Positions 1 to 10,246 of a stretch of 64,000 bases of DNA are shown here, in pieces (within the stretch, counting starts at the first letter, position 1; every line of letters starts with the position of its first letter). The notes beneath the pieces are model-generated. The model saw only the letters and a program-made list of their open reading frames with translations. It made no database searches and was not told the DNA's origin. The position numbers and the translations under genes were made by a program. This DNA comes from Membranipora membranacea. Its lineage: Eukaryota; Bryozoa; Gymnolaemata; Cheilostomatida; Membraniporidae. The stretch spans positions 20,124,283-20,188,282 of the forward strand of contig OU612066.1 in NCBI GenBank assembly GCA_914767715.1. Direction: 5' to 3'.

Positions 1-275
1 ATCCAGACTTTCATCAGGCGGCATGTCTGTGAGACTGCTTAGAGCTTCATGATCCACAGTCCCGGGTATATTCAGCAGGTGGTCAAAATGCTGTGCAAAC
101 CTTTTTAAGGTGTCATCCTTTGCTGTTAATACTGTCTCACCATCCTCATTTTGTGGCCCATACACCTCTCTAAGGCAATTGTAAAATGCCTTCATGTCAT
201 TTTTATCAGCTGCTCGTTGGAGTTCTTCCGCTTTTTTCTCCCACCATTCAGACTTCTTCTCACGAGTATACTTAT
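1..275 (-). mobile_element. Non-LTR retrotransposon (LINE) ORF2 fragment, cut by window edge
   Basis: Read on the minus strand this stretch is open throughout. It translates to a peptide containing EWWEKKAEELQRAADKND, then KAFYNCLREVYGP, then TLKRFAQHFDHLLN. Such a peptide is typical of the linker between the endonuclease and reverse transcriptase domains of LINE ORF2 proteins. The frame runs off the left edge of the window, so the reverse transcriptase would lie outside. The other side stops at an (AT)n tract, so the element is 5'-truncated or broken there. No start codon or UTR is visible. The family assignment is from memory of the linker pattern; the clade is not determined. Confidence 0.7.
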
Positions 276-276
276 G

Positions 277-278
<2 letters not shown>

Positions 279-307
<29 letters not shown>

Positions 308-308
308 T
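279..308. repeat. (AT)n microsatellite
   Basis: About 30 bases of nearly perfect AT dinucleotide directly abut the LINE fragment. A shorter (TA)n run lies near 580-595. Confidence 0.9.
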
Positions 309-1010
309 GATTGGCCCCAACAAAGTGTCACTCAAAAATAAGGAGTCATTTTGTATGACCCACAAAAAATCATGTCTTTAATCCTCTTATATAATCATGT
401 TGGGCATCCTTAACCCAATAGTAATTAATGGTAGATAAAAAAGCCTGACATGGTCGGACAACTCCAATGCAAAGATTTGCCCTACTGAGTCATTCATATA
501 TATGAATGACTCATTGTCCAGGGTTTTTTGGGTACCAATAGTGGGATATATAATATATGACACTTTATTGCACAAATGTGTATATATATATATATGAATA
601 TATCAAGGCTAGCTATTGTCACATTCAAATATCTCCTTCACAAACAATCGCAACAAATAGCTGTGTCGTCTTGTGACAGACATAATAATGTGATAACAAC
701 TACGTCTTCATGTACTGTCATGCTTCATCAATAGTTCGGCCATGACAGAACTGCTGGATGCACCATTCACTGGGATGCAAAACAGATATAATGCTCCCAA
801 ATCAAGATTTACTAAATGGCCCATTCATATTGCAGGAAATCTCAGACTGCAGGTAGCGAATACATGGACCAAGATATTATGCTCATCTAAAAAATCTTTC
901 GAATTGAAATTTTATATAAAACAAGTATGCCTTGTAGAAACGAGTTGTGCTCGTGTTATGGAATGCATGAATGAGCTACTATGGGAATTCCCAATGCAGT
1001 CCAAAGCTGT
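309..1010. other. Spacer upstream of mini-gene 1, no gene seen
   Basis: AT-rich sequence with short ORFs on both strands that show no recognisable domain. The open frame at 742-1023 runs into sequence homologous to the promoters of the other class A units and is judged fortuitous. The last ~60 bases before the CCAAT box are shared with the upstream regions of genes 4, 6 and 10. Confidence 0.6.
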
Positions 1011-1156
1011 GATTGGTCGATGATGTAAACAACATTGAAGTGTGCCAGGTTGTGTGAGGTGTTAGTAAAGTATAGATTTCTAAGGTGAAGTGTGGGGTCA
1101 TTTACAGTGCACACATAATCATTATTATTTCTTTATTCCTCTGCTACTATATAAAG
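1011..1156 (+). promoter_or_regulatory. Class A promoter of mini-gene 1
   Basis: Three elements recur in the same order in all class A units. An inverted CCAAT (GATTGGT) is at 1011-1017, AGGTGAAGTGTGGGGTCA is at 1083-1100 and TATATAAAG is at 1148-1156. The TATA box lies about 90 bases before the ATG, which leaves a short 5'UTR. Confidence 0.7.
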
Positions 1157-1242
1157 GTTTGCACTACATTGAAGAGAATCACATCAACTCAAAACCTAAG
1201 CAATACACCACAGATTTAAATTTACTGCATAATAAAAATAGT

Positions 1243-1569
1243 ATGGGTATAACTCATGAGCAAGCAGCCATCTCTAATGGACATGGATACAGACCGATAG
1301 CTCTGCTTCTCACTAACAACATTGCACAACAGCCAGAGAGTCCAGTTAACTCCCCTGACCAGGGAGAAGTTTACAGAGAAGTAGCTGATAGACTGAAGGA
1401 TATTGGTGACATTATAAACAGAGAAGTTATTATTGAGAGTATAGCACAACACGAACCTACCGAATCACTGCTGGAGCGGGTCACATCCTGGTTGTCTGGC
1501 ACTCAGGGAGTTCTGAGAAGACCATCTCCAGCTGAAGTCTGCGTGATGGTGATGCAACATCTCAGGTGA
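1243..1569 (+). CDS. Mini-gene 1: BH3-like Bcl-2-family-like small protein (class A)
   Basis: A 108-residue intronless ORF. I chose the ATG at 1243 because it aligns with the MGxT start of the paralogue at 23.6 kb; an earlier in-frame ATG at 1090 lies upstream of the TATA box. Residues 1-38 are variable. Residues 43-60 (VYREVADRLKDIGDIINR) fit the BH3 pattern V-x3-L-x2-I-G-D-x-I, and in known Bcl-2 proteins this amphipathic helix binds the groove of partners. Then follow a QHEPTESLL segment, TSWLSG and a helical tail ending QHLR. There is no BH1 (NWGR-type) motif, signal peptide or membrane segment. This is one of the more divergent copies (IINREVIIES, RRPSPAEVCVMVM). Reading it as an apoptosis regulator is inference. 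Confidence 0.65.
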   Translation: MGITHEQAAISNGHGYRPIALLLTNNIAQQPESPVNSPDQGEVYREVADRLKDIGDIINREVIIESIAQHEPTESLLERVTSWLSGTQGVLRRPSPAEVCVMVMQHLR

Positions 1570-4500
1570 ATGCGATAAACTGAGCCTGCATGCATGTGGT
1601 GAGTGAAATGCTGTGAAAAGACTTTTGCTTCATACTATCAGCTAAATTTGGCCACTGCCTGGTGAAGAATGTCCATACCACACCTTTCAGAAATTACCAA
1701 CATATGAAGTCTCACCTAATCTCGGTTTGGCTTTCTAATGGCATTGCATTGTGGGAATATGATCAACAATCTCTTTTGGAAGAGTAACCGTTTGTATGGC
1801 ATATCATTCAATCGTGTGGGCTTGTTCTTTTAAAATGATTTTTTTGTTGCAGTGCTTTGATATATTGGGAAACCGCTTACCTGGTGCTACACTTTCTTCT
1901 GGTCCACTGCAGTCAGAATCTTTGCCACTGAAGCAAGGAAAATCTTGCAACAAAGGAGTGGCAGGTTGGTTAATTTACCAATGCATTCCAGCTACGGCTC
2001 CCGCAGTTTCGTGATCATCTACTCCGTCCTGATGGAATCTCATCACATCTGTTCTACATTGTCGTATTATTTTTCGAATCTCCACAAATCTAGACAAACT
2101 TACTGAGGATATCAATTTCAACTCTCGGTAACATAGTGTTCAAACTTCTCACTAAGCAAGACGTATTATCTCTTTTGACTTATTTCATTTTTATTCTTCT
2201 GATATCAGTATTAAAATTTTTGTGCCAACAGCTTTCCTATTCCACACTTTTTCAATGCTTCTTTATTACATCAATAACCCATGTTGTATTGTTTCCACTT
2301 ACTTGATATAAAAGAATAAACCTGTATGCAGCAGAAAGAAACGAACTAAAAAAATATGGCTTATTATATGATAAGCCGACAACATATTGCGGGTCCTGAT
2401 ATGGCTCATGTTGTTAATAAGTTTACTCATTCACAGCATATCGTGTAACATGGTAAATTTATTAATCCAGTGCTGCGACTCTTGGGTTTCCAACGGCCTG
2501 CGAGGTAGAAGTAGTCTCTATGGCTCTGGAGCTTAGGTGACAAGTAATTCAATGACTGGTTGCTAGCTACAATTACAGAAAAAAATGCAATAGTACCAGG
2601 CTATTTGGCATGTCGATTAACTAGATATTTAATTTTGTAGGTTCGTTGCCAAGTGGCATAAGTGCTATGCGTAAATATCACAATATCACGATCAGATGGT
2701 AGTGCATGTTATAAAAAGAAATTTATCAAGTATGGTGCAACAAGTATTCACTGTACTGATGTGATTGGGTTTGAACCCATGACAGTTATAGTCAGGACAA
2801 CATAGATGCAATATTGGCCGGACAACGTCATCAGAAATCACTTGATTGTGAAAAACCAATGACAAAGACATAAATTATGGAGCCTTTTGAGTTATGCACC
2901 ATGCTTATGCAACAAGGAGACATCACCTCAGATAATGTGCTGAAACACTATTTGCATTTGGCAAACCATTGACACCCAGTAAATAAAAAATTGAAATGGA
3001 AAGCACAAATTCCGAACCGTCACATTTTCGTTCAGCTGACAGCAAATTTTACTCATTTTAGCATTTTACCTACAGTGCGAGCCTTGTTCCAGCAATTCTC
3101 TTGCTCATTAATGCTAGTGTAATGTTTGAAGTCATTTTCTGAGTTTTACAAGGTCACCGACAGAAGGTGTTGTCGCTGAATCTCTCTAACCTTCATTGGA
3201 TCGAAGATTTGATCCTTAGAAAATAGGGGTCTGTTATCAGTTGGATATTGATTTTGATATAACTTGAGGCTTCATTCTGGTTTCCATCAGCGTGAACAAT
3301 ATTTGATTTTAAATAGAACGGCCTGCAATAGATTACTGGCTGCTAAGTTGATTAAGACCCTGAAGGCACTGTGTACTATATAGAGCGAGTAAAATGGTAT
3401 AAATGTTTGAAGTAGCAAGCTCTTGCTGACCAAGCTTGTTTTGTATTGTTATTGTTGACATGACTTGGTCGATCTCACTTAAACTAGCTATATAGAGGCT
3501 ATGGATACTTAATCAAGGATTTCGCGTTCTCCAAAAGGAAGATTCATCGACTTAAGTTTTGAAAGATACATGATTTCAGGAGTTGCCCTCTTCTTTGTCA
3601 CAGCAGCACAACTCCCAATATTATAATTCAAATAATCATCCCGTTGTTTATTTTAGCACTAACACTAGCATTGCAATAAATAATATATCATTGGTACGTC
3701 ATGAGTTCTTATGATAATGTGATGCTATTTTCCATTCAAGGATCCAGGGAATTGTCAGTCATGGTTCTCATGACCAAGTTGATTCTGCTTGGCTCAACAA
3801 CACCAAACTGCAAACATTTCCTAAACACCCCTAGATACAAAGAATGCTGAGTAATCAGTCTATTAGTGTAGTAAACAAATGAATAAGACATTGATAGTTT
3901 TTTCAATACAGTGTTAGGCAGAGTTTCTTTGGTTTTTAATTGATTAATCAGGAAACACTCCTATCATCATTGAGATCCTCATACAAAGTTATTATTTCTG
4001 TATCTCAATCAGCTGTTAATGTCTTACTTCTTAATTTGGCTAGTGGCTCCTTCGGTCCATAAACTCATGAGAACATATTTCTTGTCATTGGATGCAAGCA
4101 AAACTAATGTTGTGTGTAATGACCACTTATTCCGCTCGTTATTTGTTGTTACCTACAATAAGAGTTCATGAAATGGATGTAAGTGAGCCTGATCTCTCAC
4201 CAGGCACCAATATAACAATATCCGGGATCATAATCCAAACACCAGTATGTAATCAGATAACAAAAATAATCAGCACATTGGAAGCTTTCTTACGACCTAA
4301 AATTGGGACCTCAGGAATATAGTTCATTGTCCCACTGCAAGGCAGTCCATTAAAAAAGAAATCCAAATCAAACATTAAAAAACGATGGCTGCACCCAAAA
4401 GTAAATGCTTTGGCCAGCTATATCCTCAACAGTCTGCTGCGCAATGGGCAATTTACAGGTTATACAAACTTCGAATAAAGGTGTCACGCATGCGATATCT

Positions 4501-4736
4501 GTAATGTGTTATGTCAATATTGTTTCATTTGTCAATGACACATAAAAATCAGATTGAAAATATTTATCAATAAAATATTGTGGATAAACATCATAATACT
4601 CAGTATTCACACAATTTTCTCAATTGATATGCACTCACACTATTGAATAATTAGTCAACAAAAAAACGTTATCTTAAATTAAACATGCTTCTGTTGAGAT
4701 AAAAATCATCATCAGAATCACCAAAGGGCAGAGGAT
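1570..4736. repeat. 3' flank of mini-gene 1, inverted copy of the 20.3-23.3 kb flank
   Basis: No gene is seen. The stretch at about 1840-1925 matches the reverse complement of about 22960-23030, sharing GGAAACCGC, CCTGGTGCTAC and CTGCAGTCAGA. The stretch at 4160-4240 matches the reverse complement of about 20600-20690, sharing GGTGCCTGG and ATCCATTTCATGAA. Intermediate segments also match in order, so gene 1 and its ~3 kb of 3' sequence are an inverted duplicate of gene 6 and its flank. Confidence 0.75.
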
Positions 4737-4762
4737 GATGGTGCTGCAACATCTCAAGTGAT
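4737..4762 (+). pseudogene. 3' scrap of a BH3-like mini-gene
   Basis: GATGGTGCTGCAACATCTCA then AGTGA equals the last eight codons or so and the stop of the mini-gene family. The sequence that follows (GATCTCGTCAATATTCAAG) is the 3' flank of gene 5 (18665-18988, minus). Further homology continues to about 4930 (AACATATGTATCCCA). Nothing upstream of 4737 resembles the rest of the coding region, so a deletion removed the gene body and promoter. The scrap is the inverted counterpart of gene 5. Confidence 0.75.
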
Positions 4763-6564
4763 CTCGTCAATATTCAAGCGGTAAGTGAAACATTTAGCAA
4801 TCATCCCATAAAAGATAAAGGAAAAGACTGCTGTTATCCCAATTCAAACTAACACAAATAATCACAGTTTTGATACAATGGTAACATATGTATCCCATGA
4901 TGCAATTTTCTGGTTATTAAAATGATGATTACTATGTGCTTTATTGTATCTTTTCTAACTACTGAAGCCCATGTATTGATCTCAGTCTCAGTTGCAGAAT
5001 AAAGGGTGTTGCTGATGTGAATTAAGGCTTTTGAGAGTGCTACCAATGATACAGTCCAGACCATCTTTGGTTTCTAACAACTAAAGTGAAAAGGTAATTT
5101 GTATCAGTATTCTGAACAGAATTTTAGAAAACAGAAAGCTCTGTCTGCAAGTACAGTAACCATAAGATCGTAAACCATTGATATTATTTCTATCAAGAGT
5201 TTCAATTTGGACATTTATTCTGATAATTTGTTATCTAAGGGAAACTTTTATAACGGCATATCAAAATCATACATGTTATGTGAATCAACCATACAAAAAC
5301 AGGTTGGAGGCATCAATAGCTGGTTGGTTGGCAGTCAACAAAGTAAAATATAGCTTGAGATTTACATGTGGCAAAATCACCAACAGCTATAATCTATGTA
5401 AGTTTTGAGAACCATTTGCAATATTTAAGGATCAAGGACTTTACGGCTTTCCTTATACAAGGTGATAATTTGCTGATTCAGGTAACATATTAGGGTGAGG
5501 GGAAAGTCAGACATGAATAGGTGATTAACAGGATATACAAACATCACATCAAGGTGTCATGTATTTATTCATAGCGTGTTAAATCAATATTTTATTATTT
5601 GTGAACAAATACATTATACACTTTCACATTATTATACATTACAAATAATATGAGAATATATCAAATATTAACCTGAGGGAAATATTTGATATATAATCAT
5701 TGCGCACTCAAATCAAAACTGTCTAGTCGGATTTTTTGTATCAAATCCTTACAAATACAAACTTTATGAATTCATGTTATATAAGCCCTTCTCCCCTATC
5801 AGAATACAGCCTCTTATTATTCAAAATGCAACAACAGTAGTAAAAAGTGGTAACTTTGTCGCAATGGCTGAGGCTAACCGGTGTACTCCTTACAGACAAC
5901 AGCAGTAGTGGACAGGTTGGGCTGGTTGGGTGGGTTTCTGAGGAAGTGATTAGGAGGCAACACTAATAACTATCTATCTCAGTGGGCAATGACCTTGAAC
6001 TTTCGTCATGAACAAGTCAATTATATGGTTGTTTTTTTGTGAAACTTTACCAACAAATAAATACTTTTATATTTGCCATAAAAAGAAACTGATAGATTGA
6101 TATGTTCATACATGATAAAATTGTTTCTGTCACATCACATCATGTTTCAACGACTTTTTATTTCCTGCGGTCTTAGATCATTGCAATATGCAAACCTGTA
6201 CTGGCAAATTTAATTTTAACAAGTATGTTAAATTAAAAAAATATCATCCATTGGATCTACAAGCATGACCTTAAAGTATAGATTCATCTTTGTTTGTTTG
6301 TTTCAGCGAAGTGACCCGGATATTCCCTACACATGTAAGTAACATGTTTTCTGTTGATTGATTTATTGGAAATTCCAACGTACTCTTAGGTGTACCGCGA
6401 TGACTGCGCTAAACACCTTGTCTGATAACATGAATTATCAATACAGTAAGGTGTTTGCCCTTTGATTGTATGTTATGAAGCACTAATACAGTGCAACTTA
6501 GCATGGCAGCGTGGATTAGAATCTGTAATATATAATACCAACAATATAAGTAAGGTCAACTGAG
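4763..6564. repeat. Spacer between gene scrap and mini-gene 2
   Basis: No gene is seen. It contains the module with GGTTATACAAAC and GGTGTCATGTATT (5530-5560), found again at 4450-4490, 9090-9120, 19990-20040, 29870-29890, 34920-34960 and 38820-38860. The last 250 bases (from about 6300) match the upstream regions of genes 3, 7, 8 and 9, including GCGCTAAACACC and GAAGCACTA. Confidence 0.6.
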
Positions 6565-6613
6565 GCGGTCATGTAAGGTTGTACAGGAGCATAAGCTGGG
6601 TGTATATAAAAGG
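6565..6613 (+). promoter_or_regulatory. Class B promoter of mini-gene 2
   Basis: GCGGTCATGTAAGGTTGTAC (6565-6584) is followed 18 bases later by TATATAAAAGG (6603-6613). The same pair, at nearly the same spacing, precedes genes 3, 5, 7, 8 and 9. The TATA box is about 115 bases before the ATG. Confidence 0.75.
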
Positions 6614-6728
6614 CTGAAGTATTCTAGCATGGCATCAAACCAATTCACAACTCAAACAGTACAACATATCAAGAAAGATAGCTGAAGAAAGCGATTATTT
6701 ATATAAACTCCAAATACCTATAAGAAAA

Positions 6729-7052
6729 ATGGGCAAGTTTGAGCTATCAACAGCTGGGGATGCACAAGAGAACAGGCCAATGGCATTGCCACGCAATGAT
6801 AACACTGCTAAACAGAACGAGATCCCGGTTATCTCCCCTGATCAGGAGGAGGTCTACAGAGAAGTAGCTGAAAGACTGAAGGAGATTGGTGACATCATAA
6901 GCAGAGATTATCTCTCTGAGAGTATAACACAACACAAACCTACAGAATCTCTGCATGAGCAGGTCACATCCTGGTTGTCTGGTACTCAGAAAGTTCTGAG
7001 GCAAGCTTCTCCAGCTGAAGTCAGTCTGATGGTGCTACAACATCTCAAGTGA
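6729..7052 (+). CDS. Mini-gene 2: BH3-like small protein (class B)
   Basis: A 107-residue intronless ORF starting MGKFE, the class B signature start. The variable part covers residues 1-35. ISPDQEEVYREVAERLKEIG leads into the BH3-like helix at residues 42-58, with L50, I53, G54 and D55 at the canonical positions. The tail has three private substitutions in otherwise invariant positions (LHEQ for LLEQ, TQKVLRQ for TQGVLRR). It ends AEVSLMVLQHLK then TGA. Its promoter region is most similar to those of genes 7 and 9, which lie on the other strand. Confidence 0.65.
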   Translation: MGKFELSTAGDAQENRPMALPRNDNTAKQNEIPVISPDQEEVYREVAERLKEIGDIISRDYLSESITQHKPTESLHEQVTSWLSGTQKVLRQASPAEVSLMVLQHLK

Positions 7053-9768
7053 ATCTGGTAGTGAAACTAGTCACGGTGTTGAACTGAAGACCTGAAGGTG
7101 CTGCCAAGCAATACATGTCCAAACCTACACTCGCTTTCAGCTGTTCTCAGGAAAATGGTGTGTTTTTTCCGGCAAGCAAAGAGTTGGCAACATGGATAAT
7201 CTGCCATCGGCATTGGTGACGGACTGGTGTTTGCATCAACCTGACAATTTTCAACATTATTGCTGACTTGGATTAAAACCTACAAAACAATCAATGACCG
7301 GTGACAAAAATCTACAAAACAAATCATATATGTGTCAACATTATAAGTATTAGTATTAGTATTTTTAGTATTACTTCATTTTGTCACAGATCTTTTTACA
7401 TGAGCGTGCCAAACTCTCTGAGAGATTCTATTATGATTTCATTCTTTTGTGTACCAGTATTATTTTAATTTTTTGCATTGATTTGCCATATTTTCTCAGA
7501 TTACGAATTGATCTTATCATGTGATATTTCGTGCCAAAACCCAAATTTTTGTTTTATTAGGGCTCATTCTGTTTGTTAAGAGTACCCTTCTTCCCTCTTT
7601 CCATCAGTTCCTATTGTTTTTATTCAATAAAACAAAGTTGCGATTGAAACTGGCCTTCTTCAATCAACCAAATCATCCAGCATGTCAATTCAAATGCAAT
7701 CAGGCCAAAACCATAAAAGACATTTGCAAAAATGATTGATTGAAAATGGTTGATGTATTATAATGATTTCCAGGATTAGTTCTGCCTCAAATGAGTTGAG
7801 AGGGTGAATTCAACAAGCCAACAGAAGTATTTATCCGTGGGTTTATTGGTTTAACAGACCAAAGTGCTGACACGGATTGAACTTCAAGCCAATCACTTAC
7901 TTTCAAGGAAACCTTTAATTCTTTCCCTCACAATAACAGCGATTACTTGCGGACACAAAGAATGTACAATAATATTATAAACAAAATGCATTGGTTTATA
8001 TTAAAAGATTACTGTGTGAGTTTTATTTCTGGATGCCACCGTAATGTAAGGATGACGATAAATATTTGAAAACTCACAATTAAACATAGATGCTCTAAAT
8101 ACAAGATGAACTCCAATAGAAGTAATTACAGGGTTGAGAAGTATTTTGGTTAAGCATCACCATGACATGTTGCTTTGTTGCAGAAATTATTTCTTATTCA
8201 TACCTTAACATCGTACATTGCACTTATTATAAATAAAAAGTGCATCCAGTATATTGTGACAGAATCATATTGATTTGTTTACCGATATTCTTTCAAGAGA
8301 ACGTAACACAAAAATCTGAGTGTTACTAAAGTAAAAAGTATATTATAATTGTGAAAGCGGAGTAGAGATAGTTATGAGGTACATCTCCTGTTCTATTGAG
8401 GATGTAACTTGACTATGACACACCCATGGAATCAATATATGGCGCAATTATTGAACCAAATTTTATTATTATTTGTGAGTGCATCCTGTGGTGTAATTAT
8501 ATAACATCACATTTGCTTGGAGTTATTTCACTATACAAAATAAGAAGACAACTCCCTGAAATTCCACGTGATTGATCTCGCTATTTATTTCCAAAATGAA
8601 GTTTGAAATCCGAAAATATAGAATGATAAATATCGGAAGATTCTAGATTCTATAGCTGGCAATCTGATGCAAAACAGCCGTTGATTGTCGGAGGTATAGC
8701 TCACACAAGCTCTCTCCCGTGGGCTTATTTGTTCACACATAATCAAAGGGTATGTAGGGATTCAGCCAGTCAGTTTGATGTCTGTCAGTTAATTGGGGTC
8801 AGCAGTAAGAGGTTTGGGCAATGACCGGAGAAAGCATAACCTACCCCACATGGTACCAAATACAGTGAAGCTGGCAATCAAAAAAGTAGAAGCAGAAGTA
8901 AGCTTGAGATTTACGTATACCAATTAACCGTCAGTACTTATCTTCAGAAGTGTTGTGAAACTTTCGCAATATAGAGTGGAGCAAGGGCCCCACGCTGTCC
9001 TTATACAAAGTGGTATTTTGCTGCCTTCAGGTAACATTCCGTTGGATTAGGAGAATGTTAGACAAAAGTAGCTGATTTACAGGTTACACAATATCACATT
9101 AAGGTGTCATGTATTTTTCCGAAATGTGTTATGTCAATATTTTAGTATTTATGAACATTACGGTCAATCAGAATGCAACCAAACCTCCGTGCACTGGTTT
9201 GGCTTAGAGTACAAGCATGAGAGTGATGGGGCCAACATTTCTGCACTGAAACAATGAAGGGTTGGCAGCCTCCCTGGTTACTCAACAGGATTGAGATGCT
9301 CATCAACACACAGGAGTGGCTTCATGCTACTGGGGCTGGCCATGAGGAAGTTGTACTCGAAGGTCTCGAAACAGCGCTTGACTCATGGTTTCTAGCTGAA
9401 GATCTGTGCGTTGTGCAGTGGTATGCGCACCACTGTATGTCGTATCCTGAATTTAGAACTTATGAAAAATGTATGAAAACAAATCATTATTTTGACCTAA
9501 AAGCCTGACCTTATAAAAAGGATCAATGTGCGTTAGTTTCACCGCAGATGCCTGGATATTCCCTACACACCCAAGCAATAGGTTTTATGTTGGTTTATTT
9601 ATTGGAAATTCCAACGTACAAATAGGTTCAATGACTGCGCTAAACACCCGGTCTGAAAACAGGAACTAAATATGAAGTGTGACCTATTGATTAGTTATTA
9701 TGAAGCACTATAACAGTGCAACTTAGCACAGCAGCTTACAACCAATAATATCAGAGAGGTCATATGAC
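7053..9768. repeat. Spacer between mini-genes 2 and 3
   Basis: Mosaic of shared modules. One near 7840-7960 (GTGGGTTTATTGG, then GTGCTGACA and AACTTCAAGCC) is the inverse of modules at 27850-27980, 31460-31590 and 36790-36930. Another near 8040-8110 is the inverse of the TTTGAGTTCA / TTTAATTGTGAG module at 35940-36000. No gene is seen, except the coding-like insertion listed separately. Confidence 0.6.
9165..9440. other. Coding-like unique insertion of unknown origin
   Basis: This stretch is richer in G and C than its surroundings and is absent from the equivalent position of the other spacers. It contains an 84-codon open frame (9254-9508, +) that begins inside it. I recognise no domain in any frame; a fragment of a captured gene or transposon is possible. 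Confidence 0.3.
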
Positions 9769-9817
9769 GCGGTCATGTAAGGTTGTACAAGCGCACCAGC
9801 TGCATGTATATATAAGG
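9769..9817 (+). promoter_or_regulatory. Class B promoter of mini-gene 3
   Basis: GCGGTCATGTAAGGTTGTAC (9769-9788) is followed by TATATATAAGG (9807-9817). The upstream 80 bases (CAGCAGCTTACAACCAATAA) are nearly identical to those of gene 8, not gene 2. Confidence 0.75.
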
Positions 9818-9922
9818 CCGAAGTAATATAGAATGGCAACAAAGCAACAGCTTGTACGGTGAAACACCTGTAGGACGCTAGCTAAAGAAACTTTTTTTTA
9901 CTCCAAATCCATATCAGATAAA

Positions 9923-10246
9923 ATGGGCAAGTGGGAGCAATCAGTAGTTGAAGATGCACAAGAGTACGGGCCAATGGCTTTGCATCTCGATAATAACATT
10001 GTACAACTGAACGAGAGCCCAGTTACCTCCCCTGATCGGGAGAAGGTTTACAGAGAAGTAGCTGCTAGACTAAAGGAGATTGGCGACATCATAAGCAGAG
10101 ATTTTCTCTCTGAGAGTATAACACAACACAAACCTACAGAATCACTGCTGGAGCAGGTCACATCCTGGTTGTCTGGTACTCAGGGACTTCTGAGACGAGC
10201 TTCTCCAGCTGAAGTCAGTCTGATTGTGCTACAGCATCTCAAGTGA
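9923..10246 (+). CDS. Mini-gene 3: BH3-like small protein (class B)
   Basis: A 107-residue ORF starting MGKWEQS. The BH3-like helix (residues 42-58) reads VYREVAARLKEIGDIISRD, an A for D change next to the first hydrophobic anchor. DFLSESITQHKPTESLLEQ and VTSWLSG follow unchanged, then TQGLLRRASPAEVSLIVLQH. The pre-helix acidic stretch is altered (SPDREK instead of SPDQEE). The first ~150 bases after the stop match those after gene 7 in inverted orientation (shared TGGTGCTACCAATACTAGT), so this unit combines a gene 8-like promoter with a gene 7-like 3' flank. Confidence 0.65.
   Translation: MGKWEQSVVEDAQEYGPMALHLDNNIVQLNESPVTSPDREKVYREVAARLKEIGDIISRDFLSESITQHKPTESLLEQVTSWLSGTQGLLRRASPAEVSLIVLQHLK

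Noticed and set aside
742-1023. 93-codon plus-strand ORF upstream of mini-gene 1
   Set aside because: It ends inside the class A promoter region, which is shared as DNA with genes 4, 6 and 10 but not as an open frame. No domain.
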